64,000 bases of DNA, from positions 106,141 through 170,140 of the forward strand of contig JAGOTG010000004.1 in the NCBI GenBank assembly GCA_018061965.1. Direction: 5' to 3'. The notes under the pieces were generated by a model that was not told where the DNA came from, ran no database searches, and saw only the letters and a program-made list of their open reading frames with translations. Of the stretch, positions 17,606 to 26,039 are shown one piece after another. The position numbers and the translations under genes were made by a program. How positions within the stretch are numbered: the first letter of the stretch is position 1; each line of letters begins with the position of its first letter. The stretch comes from Legionellaceae bacterium. GTDB taxonomy: Bacteria > Pseudomonadota > Gammaproteobacteria > Legionellales > Legionellaceae.

Positions 17606-20165
17606 AAAAGAGGTGCCTGTAAGTCTGGCGCAATTCGAAGATAAACTGTCCTGGTTATGGGGGCACCGTTCTGCCATATCACGCTCTTTTGTTGACAATT
17701 TACCGTTGAATAGTCGCTATCAATATGACGCTCAAACTGGTGAATTTCACTGTAAAGGTAAAAAAAAATTTATTTCTTATGTTGAAAATAGTTCGGAAAA
17801 AAACTTTTATGCATTGTTAAATCCGAATGATCCCCAGCTAAATTTAGCCCAATATTTATCTGAGCCAGCGTTGGTACGATATTATTTGATATATTGTTGG
17901 GCTGCGGATTTTGCTCACAAAAATAAATTGGATCCTGAATGGGAAAAATTGTTTGTAGCAAAGCTGCAACAGGAGATTTGTCAACAAGAGAAGCGGCATT
18001 TGGACGATATGCTGTCGCATCATCAATCAGAATGGTCTGCAGCAAAAAACAAATTGTACGGTCTTTTAATCAATAATACCTCACAAATTATTTCCTTAGA
18101 GCAAAAAACACATCATTATCATCAATTAGCGAAGCAGGCTCATCAAAAGCATTTTTATCATGATGGCACGAAGCAGCATGTCTTCTATCGCTATGCAGAT
18201 GCTGTCACGCGCTATGAGTACGAAGCGATGATGCAGGAATTAAGCGAAGCAATGCAACCAATTTTGTATTATCCTGAATCAGATCAACAACAAGCTAATC
18301 TTTGCGAATATGCTCGACATTGTTTTTTTCTAGATAAAGATACTAAAGAATTCAAATATATCAACTCATCGGGCACTGTTTTTCGCATACCTTCAACACA
18401 GTTACTGGCAAAAACAGAGGATCAAATCAAGCCCGTCAAAGGCGGAAAATGGGCTTTACCCTACGTAAAAAAAGGGAAAGGTCTAGATCATTTTGACGTG
18501 GATAAAACCACTTCTACGGAGTTTGGTGCGGCGTTTTCTGTCGATTCCCACATGATGCAAATTATCGTTCCAGATGGATTACCCCAAGATCCTATTATCA
18601 AACTTGCAGAGAGTACTTTAAAAAACACCAAAGAATATTTTTTCTCTTTACAACGTACATTGTCGTTATTTGGCCAAGATCACGTTCTTGCCTTTCAACA
18701 TCGGATAGCGGGATTAATTCAAATCAAAGAAATGCTGCAAGGTAAAACCACACGCGTAGTGCGTGAAACTCATACCAGACCCAATATGGCAGATTTTATG
18801 GGGCGGGGTCGGAATACCTATGTATTTTTTGATAATCCTTCCGATCCGGATAGTTCTGAATTTTGGCATGTAGATCGCTCTAATGATACCCCGGTATTAA
18901 CCCAGTTTCCAATGGATGATATACAAACCTACTATTTTTATCAGATGTTTTGTGGCGCAAAATCTGCAGTTTGCCCCGATGAGGCGAATGACATTCCCGA
19001 TGCAAAAAAATGGTATGAATTAGGACAACACGCTCAGCGCCAGAAAGACTTAGGTTCCGAAGGTGTGGTGATCTGTTTGGATTCAGAATCTGCAAGAAAA
19101 ATTCCAGAACTTTTACTGTCTGACATGAAAATATATCGTCATTTGCTGGAGGACAGGACTTATTTTGAAACGTCCAATGAATTGGTCGATCTCCTTGAAA
19201 CTATGGAAAAGACGCCTGAAAACACCCGATTGATTGAGCGGTGTCGTAACATCCACGAACATCTTGAGCTGATCGCAAAAGACCGCTTACACTCATTTCC
19301 TGATTCACGTGGGGTGGTTCCGCCCGCAAAGCGCCAAAAGATTATGCAAATGATGATGGATGTGATTCGGGATAAAAACTCACCCGAAGCCAAACATTAT
19401 TTCCGCAAGCACCATCGTGTTTACCAAACTGAGTTGGATCCCAATCAATGGGATAATTATGAGCCTGCTAGTTTTGTTTGGGATGGGGGCGACAAGCTGT
19501 GTTATTTGGATGAGAAAAAAAATAAGGTGGATGTGGAGATGACCGATAGCATTCGCCGTAAATTGCTTGGCATTACTGCGAATCCTGATCCCAATGCGCA
19601 AATTATTTCGGCCAATGATGTGTATGAATTGATGACACGTCCTAGGTTATTTTACTATTATTGTGGCGTTCCGGTTGGATTGGATTTGCGTTGGTTTGAT
19701 TTTACATATTATATTCCTCTCAAATTTGATCGCAGCAAAGGACTGCATACAGGCACTGCTCAGGAGATGTTGCGGGATATTCATGCACATAAATTGTCTG
19801 TATATAATCTTCTCTATAAACTGGGCGAAATGCTTCTTCTGATGGTGATTCCTTTAATCTTGGCGTCTTTTGGCATTGCGATTCCTTATCCAGCGTTGCT
19901 GGGTAAGCTAGGAGCTACCATTGTGGAATGGATTTTTCTAGTTTGGAATATCGAATTTACTTTCAACTACATACGTTTTACCTTATTAATGAATGAGTTG
20001 GCGCATCCTGAATTGAATCAATTGGACAAAATGTTGCAAGATTTGAATGCAGAGGTTGAAGAAATATCTGCTTTAGATTCCGGCATTTCAGATGAGGGTG
20101 ATAGCCAAGATCTTGATTGGAATCCGTCGTCGAGTTTACTTTCCCACAAGGGTCATTTTGGATAA
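17598..20165 (+). CDS. Large protein of unknown function with C-terminal hydrophobic pair
   Basis: About 855 residues from the ATG at 17598; an in-frame GTG at 17565 would add 11 residues inside the upstream gene. No family is recognised. The protein is mostly soluble and rich in aromatic residues. Two adjacent hydrophobic stretches occur at residues about 744-790 (LLLMVIPLILASFGIAI and IVEWIFLVWNIEFTFNYI), followed by an acidic tail (VEEISALDSGISDEGDSQD). No signal peptide is seen. A long hydrophilic body plus a C-terminal membrane hairpin is the layout seen in several intracellular-pathogen effectors, but there is no catalytic motif I can defend. It overlaps the exported coiled-coil gene by eight bases, with no good Shine-Dalgarno of its own. 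Confidence 0.7.
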   Translation: MPKKEVPVSLAQFEDKLSWLWGHRSAISRSFVDNLPLNSRYQYDAQTGEFHCKGKKKFISYVENSSEKNFYALLNPNDPQLNLAQYLSEPALVRYYLIYCWAADFAHKNKLDPEWEKLFVAKLQQEICQQEKRHLDDMLSHHQSEWSAAKNKLYGLLINNTSQIISLEQKTHHYHQLAKQAHQKHFYHDGTKQHVFYRYADAVTRYEYEAMMQELSEAMQPILYYPESDQQQANLCEYARHCFFLDKDTKEFKYINSSGTVFRIPSTQLLAKTEDQIKPVKGGKWALPYVKKGKGLDHFDVDKTTSTEFGAAFSVDSHMMQIIVPDGLPQDPIIKLAESTLKNTKEYFFSLQRTLSLFGQDHVLAFQHRIAGLIQIKEMLQGKTTRVVRETHTRPNMADFMGRGRNTYVFFDNPSDPDSSEFWHVDRSNDTPVLTQFPMDDIQTYYFYQMFCGAKSAVCPDEANDIPDAKKWYELGQHAQRQKDLGSEGVVICLDSESARKIPELLLSDMKIYRHLLEDRTYFETSNELVDLLETMEKTPENTRLIERCRNIHEHLELIAKDRLHSFPDSRGVVPPAKRQKIMQMMMDVIRDKNSPEAKHYFRKHHRVYQTELDPNQWDNYEPASFVWDGGDKLCYLDEKKNKVDVEMTDSIRRKLLGITANPDPNAQIISANDVYELMTRPRLFYYYCGVPVGLDLRWFDFTYYIPLKFDRSKGLHTGTAQEMLRDIHAHKLSVYNLLYKLGEMLLLMVIPLILASFGIAIPYPALLGKLGATIVEWIFLVWNIEFTFNYIRFTLLMNELAHPELNQLDKMLQDLNAEVEEISALDSGISDEGDSQDLDWNPSSSLLSHKGHFG

Positions 20166-20307
20166 TTGCGTAGTTCTGTGGAATAAGCCGATTGCCAACC
20201 GTCCCTAAAAAATTGATCCGTTTGTGCAATTATCCTAAAGATTTATCTATTTCAGTCGTTATACCTACCAAGACAATTTGAATTCCCGCTTGTTAGGAGC
20301 AATGATA

Positions 20308-21075
20308 ATGAGTAATAAAGAAACGAATACTTTTCAACGAGTTGCTTTGGTCTCCGGAGGTATGGGTGGAATTGGCACCGCGATATGCCAAGCACTGGCC
20401 AGTAGCGGGATTAAAGTGGTGACGACGTATCATAAAAGTGGCGATCATGCTCATGCTGAGCATTGGCAAGAGGAGCAGAAAACTCAAGGATTTGATATTG
20501 ATAAAATTTATATGGATATTGCTGATCCCCATTCTTGTCAAACTGCGGTGGGAGAGTTGCTACAACGGTATGAAAAAATTGATATTTTAGTCAATAATGC
20601 TGGGATAACCCGTGACAAGCTCTGTCACAAAATGGCATTGAATGATTGGCAACAAGTCATTGGCGTTAATCTGAATAGTGTGTTTTATTTAACCCAACCT
20701 ATTTTAGATTCTATGCTGCAAAATGCGTATGGGCGAATTATTAATATTTCTTCTATCAATGCACAAAAAGGGCAGCGTGGCCAAGTGAATTATGCAGCCG
20801 CGAAAGCTGGTATGCATGGATTCACCAAATCATTAGCTCAGGAAGTTGCCAACAAGCATATTACGGTGAATACGATTTCCCCAGGGTATATCAATACGGC
20901 CATGGTGATGGCAGTTCGCGAAGATGTGAGAGAACAAATTATCTCTCAAATTCCAGTAGGGAGATTGGGGGAGCCATCTGAGATAGCGAGAGTAGTGGCG
21001 TTTTTAGCGGATGATGCTTCATCGTTTATCACTGGCGCTAATATTTCAGTGAATGGGGGGCAATACGTTTCATAA
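20308..21075 (+). CDS. phaB: Acetoacetyl-CoA reductase (SDR family)
   Basis: PhaB reduces acetoacetyl-CoA to (R)-3-hydroxybutyryl-CoA with NADPH for polyhydroxybutyrate synthesis. The 255-residue protein has the SDR cofactor loop VSGGMGGIGTAICQAL, NNAGITRD, the catalytic S-Y-K set in ISSINAQKGQRGQVNYAAAKAGMHGFTKS, and ITVNTISPGYINTAM. SINAQKGQxGQxNYxAAKAGMHGFT is the signature I associate with PhaB rather than FabG. Of the possible starts, the ATG at 20308 is preferred because AGGAGC (20295-20300) lies seven bases upstream; the ATG at 20302 is too close. No phaC or phaA is adjacent, so it acts with genes elsewhere. FabG-like activity cannot be fully excluded. Confidence 0.88.
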   Translation: MSNKETNTFQRVALVSGGMGGIGTAICQALASSGIKVVTTYHKSGDHAHAEHWQEEQKTQGFDIDKIYMDIADPHSCQTAVGELLQRYEKIDILVNNAGITRDKLCHKMALNDWQQVIGVNLNSVFYLTQPILDSMLQNAYGRIINISSINAQKGQRGQVNYAAAKAGMHGFTKSLAQEVANKHITVNTISPGYINTAMVMAVREDVREQIISQIPVGRLGEPSEIARVVAFLADDASSFITGANISVNGGQYVS

Positions 21076-21090
21076 ATGCAGTACCCAAAT

Positions 21091-21127
21091 AAAAAACCCA
21101 GAGAAAATAACACCTCCGGGTTTTTTT
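21091..21127. terminator. Bidirectional intrinsic terminator
   Basis: AAAAAACCC-A-GAG (21091-21103) pairs with CTC-C-GGGTTTTTT (21114-21126) with one mismatch, leaving a short A-rich loop and an oligo-T run on each strand. It lies between the convergent phaB and cold-shock genes and should terminate both. Confidence 0.8.
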
Positions 21128-21149
21128 ATTCCACAAAAACAACAGTGGA

Positions 21150-21362
21150 TTAAGCTGCTTCGACTTCTTCAGCTTGAGGACCTTTTTGACCTTGTGCTTT
21201 TTTGAACATTACTTTAGCGCCTTCAGCCAGAGTTTTGAAACCACTGCCTTGAATTGCACTGAAATGAACAAAATAATCTTTTTGATCGTCATCACCTTGA
21301 ATGAAACCAAAACCTTTAGCTTCATTAAACCATTTTACTGTACCTTTAACTTTATCTGACAT
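21150..21362 (-). CDS. Cold-shock-domain protein (CspA family)
   Basis: A 70-residue single-domain RNA/ssDNA-binding protein of the CspA family, acting as an RNA chaperone. Both ribonucleoprotein motifs are present: RNP1 in KGFGFIQ and RNP2 in DYFVHFSAI, after the start [15 protein letters not shown]. The tail [13 protein letters not shown] is the usual proteobacterial ending. The length is normal and it is monocistronic. Such genes typically have long structured leaders, and 98 bases separate it from the neighbouring lipoprotein gene's end. Whether it is cold-induced cannot be seen. Confidence 0.96.
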   Translation of the reverse strand: MSDKVKGTVKWFNEAKGFGFIQGDDDQKDYFVHFSAIQGSGFKTLAEGAKVMFKKAQGQKGPQAEEVEAA

Positions 21363-21460
21363 TTCTTTATTACCTTAATGAACTCGAAACTTATTCTAAC
21401 CTGTAAAGATATTTTTGCCAAGGCTTTTTAATCCTTTTTTCTCAGGATTGTCAATAACCC

Positions 21461-22042
21461 CTAATTATCGACTTCGTTTTGCACCGAATGCCATTTTTTG
21501 ATTTTCGCTTGCTCTTTGACGTCAGATGGCAGGCTATTTAATTGTGCCTCTGCTGCTTCACGGTTTGAGTAATTACCATGTAATCCTAAATAAGCACCTG
21601 AATGCGATCGAACCTCGACACTCCGCTCATTTTTAGGCATTTTTTGTAACGTGTTGGCTACTTGCGATGGCTTGGCATCTTTTTGAATTTCGATGGTGTA
21701 GCCGTCGGGGTTTTGGTTTGCAACCCATTGTTTGTCCTCGTCTTTTGCGACAGGCGGTGTATTAGTGATGCCACCCAAATGGTAGCTTCGTGGTACGGAA
21801 ACTCCTGTTTGACTGGCTTCTGAATTGCTGTGATAAGAGTCAAAAGACGTATCGTATTCTTGAACAGAGATCGGCGGATTATTATAGTCATCAGGCATAG
21901 CTGGCATAAAATACCCATCATTCGCAGTACCATCCCAAGTGGAGGTCCCGTCCATAACACATGCTGAAAGACTGAGTGCACAAAAACAAAAACTTACCAA
22001 GTGGAGCGATTTTTTGATAAATAAATAGTTGCTTGGGGTCAT
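21461..22042 (-). CDS. SPOR-domain lipoprotein
   Basis: About 193 residues from the ATG at 22042. The frame is open 11 codons further upstream, but this ATG has AAGAGA about six bases upstream and gives a proper signal sequence. A lipoprotein signal ends LSLSAC (lipobox), so the protein is probably anchored in the outer membrane. After a disordered, acidic, aromatic-poor linker the C-terminal 75 residues (YTIEIQKDAKPSQVANTLQKM to LNSLPSDVKEQAKIKKW) match the SPOR peptidoglycan-binding pattern, which usually binds denuded glycan strands at the septum. It is divergent from dgt, with about 105 bases shared between starts. The exact role (RlpA-like or other) is unresolved. Confidence 0.8.
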   Translation of the reverse strand: MTPSNYLFIKKSLHLVSFCFCALSLSACVMDGTSTWDGTANDGYFMPAMPDDYNNPPISVQEYDTSFDSYHSNSEASQTGVSVPRSYHLGGITNTPPVAKDEDKQWVANQNPDGYTIEIQKDAKPSQVANTLQKMPKNERSVEVRSHSGAYLGLHGNYSNREAAEAQLNSLPSDVKEQAKIKKWHSVQNEVDN

Positions 22043-22147
22043 TTTATCTCTTTTTTGTTTGCCAAATGTTCGCATGATAGTTCCCTCCCTACTATGATTA
22101 TCTGCATTTTTGCAATAAACTTAAGCAAATATCAAAAAAAAATACTT

Positions 22148-23473
22148 ATGTGGACTCATAGACGCTCCGGCCATACTCATCAACGCGGTCATCTTGATCA
22201 TCGCAACCCTTATGAAAGAGACAGAACTCGGGTGATTCATTGTCCTGCGTTTCGTCGTTTGCAACGTAAAACACAAATTTTAGGGACAGATGAAGGCGAT
22301 TTTCATCGTACCCGTTTGACCCATTCTTTAGAAGTTGCTTCCATTGGAACAAGTATTGTTCGAAGTTTACGTATGACCCATCCGAATAACCTTTTAAATA
22401 GACTATTACCCGATGATGATTTGATCTCAGTGATTTGTTTGTTACACGACATCGGTCATCCCCCTTTTGGGCATGGTGGGGAAGTGGCATTAAATTATAT
22501 GATGCGCGAGTATGGGGGATTTGAAGGCAATGCTCAAACTTTGCGTTTACTCACCAAAGTAGATACCAGTTATGGTCAGTATGGTTTGGATTTAACGCGT
22601 CGTTCATTGCTTGGGATTTTAAAATACCCGGTTCCTTGGTCGAAAGTGGTGACCTTAACTTGGCCTAATTTAGCCATCGATCCCAAAAGAACGTTCCGTA
22701 TCAATGATTGGTTGCCACCCAAGGCTTATTTTGATTTGGAGCAAACTGAGGTTGAGTGGATATTGGCAGCTTTTTCTGACGCGGATCAAAATCGGTTTCA
22801 AACGCTGCGCTCTGCGCCGGATCGCGCGCATCATGGTTTGACAGCTTATCATAGTTTCGATTGCTCAATTATGGATATCGCCGATGATATTGCTTATGGC
22901 GTGCATGATTTAGAAGATGCCATCCATTTACGCCTGATCGCACGCGATCAATTTGATACGAGCGAATTGCGTGCGATTTTGGCTAAATCGCCGTGGGGCG
23001 TATCCCATAGCGCGCACTTACTCGATTCCTTGTTTGCTTATTCTTTGTCGACGCGTAAAGAAGCGATTGGCGAAATGGTGAATTATTTTATTACGGCAGT
23101 AGATATTGCGATGGTAGAGCCTGAGTTTGAGCAAGCCATGCTCCAACACAATGTGGTATTAGATCCTGTTGCCCAACTTTTTTTGGATTATTGCAAAGCC
23201 TGTATTTATCGTTGTGTGATTGACTCACAAGCGGCGCGGACGTTTGAATACGGAGGGCAGAAGGTGGTCTTACGCTTGTTCGAAGCATTCAGTTCTAATC
23301 CAGAAAACTTATTAGATGCCAAGAATCGGCTATTGTTTCAAGAAGCTAAGGATACGGCCAGCGCACAACGTGTGATCTGTGATTATGTTGCGAATATGAC
23401 AGATGAATATGCCTATAGAATGCATGAACGCTTGTTTGGGTTTAATACGAGAACGATATTTGAAAGATTGTAA
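22148..23473 (+). CDS. dgt: Deoxyguanosinetriphosphate triphosphohydrolase-like protein
   Basis: An HD-superfamily dNTP triphosphohydrolase, which cleaves dNTPs to nucleosides and tripolyphosphate, affecting dNTP pools and mutation rate. The 441-residue protein has the metal-binding H...HD...D set: DFHRTRLTHSLEVASIG, then LLHDIGHPPFGHGGE, then SIMDIADDIAYGVHDLEDAI. The start YERDRTRVIHCPAFRRLQRKTQIL is characteristic of the family. The frame is open to 22055, but the ATG at 22148 fits the homologues. No good Shine-Dalgarno precedes it (A-rich leader). It is the longer, Dgt-type-1/2 variant of about 440 residues rather than the E. coli 505-residue enzyme. Two tRNA genes follow on the opposite strand. 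Confidence 0.9.
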   Translation: MWTHRRSGHTHQRGHLDHRNPYERDRTRVIHCPAFRRLQRKTQILGTDEGDFHRTRLTHSLEVASIGTSIVRSLRMTHPNNLLNRLLPDDDLISVICLLHDIGHPPFGHGGEVALNYMMREYGGFEGNAQTLRLLTKVDTSYGQYGLDLTRRSLLGILKYPVPWSKVVTLTWPNLAIDPKRTFRINDWLPPKAYFDLEQTEVEWILAAFSDADQNRFQTLRSAPDRAHHGLTAYHSFDCSIMDIADDIAYGVHDLEDAIHLRLIARDQFDTSELRAILAKSPWGVSHSAHLLDSLFAYSLSTRKEAIGEMVNYFITAVDIAMVEPEFEQAMLQHNVVLDPVAQLFLDYCKACIYRCVIDSQAARTFEYGGQKVVLRLFEAFSSNPENLLDAKNRLLFQEAKDTASAQRVICDYVANMTDEYAYRMHERLFGFNTRTIFERL

Positions 23474-23567
23474 GGTGGTGAATTTTAAATAGAGGAGTGC
23501 AGTGTGATTTTAAAAATAAAATAAAACAATAGGGGTTTTGTTTTACTATCTCAAAGAGCCAAAAATA

Positions 23568-23643
23568 TGGCGTCCCCAAGGGGATTCGAACCCCTGTTGC
23601 CGCCGTGAAAGGGCAGTGTCCTAGGCCTCTAGACGATGGGGAC
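23568..23643 (-). tRNA. tRNA-Glu (TTC)
   Basis: The minus strand reads GTCCCCATCGTCTAGAGG... with anticodon TTC in a CTTTCAC loop, T-loop GGTTCGAATCC, acceptor GTCCCC/GGGGAC and an encoded CCA end (76 nt). It closely resembles E. coli tRNA-Glu. Confidence 0.97.
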
Positions 23644-23740
23644 TACGGTTTAACTACTTGCTTCTTAGATGAGAAACTATTATAGGCTTCTCTGGTTCTT
23701 GGTTGCAAGAAATATGACAGTATTTGTGATCTTACTGTTG

Positions 23741-23816
<76 letters not shown>

Positions 23817-23900
23817 ACTGTCAGATGCGCGAAGTATACGAGAGGGATGCTGTAGGTGTCAATACTTTTCTTAGTTCTATAGCGATTCATCTGCATCTTA

Positions 23901-24719
23901 TTAACGGGCTGAAGTTCTCAAATTGGGATTATTATCCGGAATATGCGCTATTTGCTTATCAAACATAGAAGAGTTGGCCAAACGAGAGGTAATACCTGAA
24001 AAAAAGCCTACCGAATAATTGGCAGTACGATCGATGAGGCCATGTATTGGGGTTGCCCAATTTTGACCTTCAATCAAAGAACGATCTCGGTGAGCATTGG
24101 TTTCATGCAAGTGGTTATGAGGTTGGTGCATCTCGCGAGCAGCGAGATGCAGTGCGTAGGTCAGTGTAAACGGGAGCATCATGATGCCGAGAAATTTAGC
24201 GCACCAGGTTGCTATCGTAAGGATCAGAATAGCCGCCAAAAAATAGAGCAGTGCTTGAATGACATATTTTAGGTACATATTAATCATGTTTAACCGCACA
24301 GTGTAGGTATGTTCGGCGGTACGTTGGGGCGCAGATTCAAAGGTTGGTCGAATGATATTCAGTAGTCCATATTGGATTGTGGTTGCTATTTCTTCTGAAC
24401 TAGGTTGAGATCCTGCTGGGACTGTGATGGCTATTTGCTCAGAAGCACCTTGCGCTACTGTGTTATCTAAACCTAGATAAACAGGGATGGGGGTGTTAGA
24501 TGGCAGCAACGAACTTCTTCTTCCTTTTTTCAATGTATGCTGTTCACAAAAAACTGCATAAATATCTAGATTAGACTCACTGAAACTTCTTCTTCTAGTA
24601 CTATTTCTTCTACTAAAATTTTGTTGAGAGGGGCTGTCGGTAGTATACATTAATGTGAGCAGTTCTAAAAAGTCTGCGTCAGACTCTCTGACTGGCGTAT
24701 ATTCGTAAGAAGCATCCAT
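23901..24719 (-). CDS. Hypothetical membrane-associated protein, effector-like
   Basis: A 272-residue protein of unknown family. The N-terminus (residues 1-60) is acidic then basic with an Arg/Ser-rich stretch (RRNSTRRRSFSES). Residues about 60-140 are soluble. Two adjacent hydrophobic segments lie at about 148-193 (VIQALLYFLAAILILTIATW and FLGIMMLPFTLTYALHLAA). The tail (195-272) is polar and His/Asn-rich. There is no signal peptide. The layout resembles host-membrane-targeted effectors but lacks any catalytic motif. The phrase LLTLMYTTDSPSQ near residue 21 resembles KLMYTDSAP in the decayed gene at about 61.5 kb, which may be chance. It is monocistronic, downstream of a hairpin-rich gap. 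Confidence 0.6.
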   Translation of the reverse strand: MDASYEYTPVRESDADFLELLTLMYTTDSPSQQNFSRRNSTRRRSFSESNLDIYAVFCEQHTLKKGRRSSLLPSNTPIPVYLGLDNTVAQGASEQIAITVPAGSQPSSEEIATTIQYGLLNIIRPTFESAPQRTAEHTYTVRLNMINMYLKYVIQALLYFLAAILILTIATWCAKFLGIMMLPFTLTYALHLAAREMHQPHNHLHETNAHRDRSLIEGQNWATPIHGLIDRTANYSVGFFSGITSRLANSSMFDKQIAHIPDNNPNLRTSAR

Positions 24720-24739
24720 CGTTTAATACCTTAATTATG

Positions 24740-24779
24740 CTAAGGAACGGGTCAAAAACAACACAGTTCCGTTCCTTAG
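24740..24779. repeat. Perfect 11-bp hairpin upstream of the 272-residue gene
   Basis: CTAAGGAACGG (24740-24750) pairs exactly with CCGTTCCTTAG (24769-24779) around an 18-base loop. It lies about 20 bases upstream of the minus-strand hypothetical gene start, so it could be an operator or leader hairpin. It abuts the next repeat element. Confidence 0.6.
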
Positions 24780-24855
24780 GGTTTGTTGACAATTCAGAGT
24801 TCGACGTCCCGCGGCTGGTCCTCGGGACGCCGGGCTTCGGAAGTTGAATTGTCAA
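24778..24855. repeat. Dispersed palindromic (REP-like) element
   Basis: TTGACAATTCA (24786-24796) is inversely repeated as TGAATTGTCAA (24845-24855). A nested CGTCCCG/CGGGACG pair lies inside (24805-24811 and 24823-24829). The leading AGGGTTTGTTGACAATT is near-identical to a partial copy at 52220-52236, and its AGGGTYTGTT start also matches 42384, which points to a repeat family. It sits between ispA and the hypothetical gene and could serve as a transcriptional barrier after processing. Confidence 0.7.
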
Positions 24856-24861
24856 TAGGCC

Positions 24862-25746
24862 TTAAATTCTATTTTGAATATTGGTCAGCAATTCTTTCAA
24901 ACTTCCGGAACGCTCTTGAAACACTGCGAGCGCCTGTTTTGCTTGATGAATATGTTCGATAATGAGTTCTTCAAGTTTGGATTGCGAGCATACATTAGCA
25001 AAGGTTTGTTTTTGGTTGGCCAAATCCGAAGAGCGACCTTTACCTAATGCGTTTTGCGCTCCAAACTGGTCCAAATAATCATCCTGCATTTGAAATAAAA
25101 TACCCAAATGTTGACCAAATTGACGTAAAGATGTGATTTCATTAGCAGAAGGTTTTGCCGCTACCAAAACGACATTGATACATGCCAAAATCAAGCGCCC
25201 AGTTTTGAGCTGATGAATGCTCTCTATATGCGCGGCAGAAACGCCAGGCTCTTTGAGAGCAGACAAATCCAAACTTTGGCCACTGACCATCCCAGATGGA
25301 CCGCAGGCTTGCACAAGTTCTTGAATAATTGCGATGGTTTGGTGCGCATCCAGCGTTTTAGGGAGATGCTGGGTTAACATTTCTACCGAGCAGGCTTGTA
25401 AACCATCTCCGACCAGAATAGCCGTTGCTTCGTCATAAGCGCGGTGACAAGTGGGGCGGCCACGTCGCAAATCATCATTATCCATAGCGGGCAAATCATC
25501 ATGGACCAAAGAATACGTATGCATCATTTCAATGGCAGCAGCCATAATATCCAAACTTGCTAACGGTAAAGCAAATAATTCTCCACATGCATAGACCAAT
25601 AGGGGCCGGATACGTTTGCCACCTGAAAACAAGACATAAGCCATTGCCTCTCGAAGTTGGGGCGCTGGAATAGTTTGCTGTTGTAGGAGATCTTGAAGGA
25701 CGAGCTCATGGCGTTCTTGATAGGACGCTAAACTGGGATTAGTCAT
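24862..25746 (-). CDS. ispA: Farnesyl/geranyl diphosphate synthase
   Basis: IspA condenses IPP with DMAPP/GPP to farnesyl diphosphate for undecaprenyl, quinone and haem O chains. The 294-residue protein contains [16 protein letters not shown], the first aspartate-rich motif in [24 protein letters not shown] and the second in [11 protein letters not shown], plus LKTGRLI. This is the short-chain all-trans prenyltransferase pattern with the two-residue insertion (DDxxxxD) usual in bacterial FPP synthases. The start overlaps the xseB stop by eight bases, giving the common xseB-ispA operon. dxs, which often follows, is absent here; instead a repeat element ends the unit. Confidence 0.94.
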   Translation of the reverse strand: MTNPSLASYQERHELVLQDLLQQQTIPAPQLREAMAYVLFSGGKRIRPLLVYACGELFALPLASLDIMAAAIEMMHTYSLVHDDLPAMDNDDLRRGRPTCHRAYDEATAILVGDGLQACSVEMLTQHLPKTLDAHQTIAIIQELVQACGPSGMVSGQSLDLSALKEPGVSAAHIESIHQLKTGRLILACINVVLVAAKPSANEITSLRQFGQHLGILFQMQDDYLDQFGAQNALGKGRSSDLANQKQTFANVCSQSKLEELIIEHIHQAKQALAVFQERSGSLKELLTNIQNRI

Positions 25747-25960
25747 GGGTGGATGCCTCGTCGGATTTGCTGATATTTGCGGATAATGATTCTATTTTTT
25801 GCTCCGCTTGGCGCAGCGTAGTCTGACAGGTTCGCGCCAAATGAATTCCTTTTTCGAATTGAAGTAAAGCGTCTTCTAGATGTAAGTCTCCTTTTTCCAA
25901 ACGTGATACAATGGTTTCTAGTTGTGTAATAGATTGCTCAAAATGCTCGGGCTTCGTCAT
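25739..25960 (-). CDS. xseB: Exodeoxyribonuclease VII small subunit
   Basis: XseB is the small subunit that, with several copies per XseA, forms exonuclease VII, an ssDNA-specific nuclease. The 73-residue protein [43 protein letters not shown] is the canonical helical sequence. The frame is open 13 codons further upstream, but the ATG at 25960 matches family starts (MTKPEHFE). It overlaps ispA by eight bases. It is divergent from radA, and the 79-base gap should carry both promoters. Confidence 0.95.
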   Translation of the reverse strand: MTKPEHFEQSITQLETIVSRLEKGDLHLEDALLQFEKGIHLARTCQTTLRQAEQKIESLSANISKSDEASTHD

Positions 25961-26039
25961 AAGAATCTTGGTTTGATGAGATCCGGGAATTATAACCATA
26001 ATTGATAGCTAGCGCGAAATTATTTTCTAAGGAGAAACC

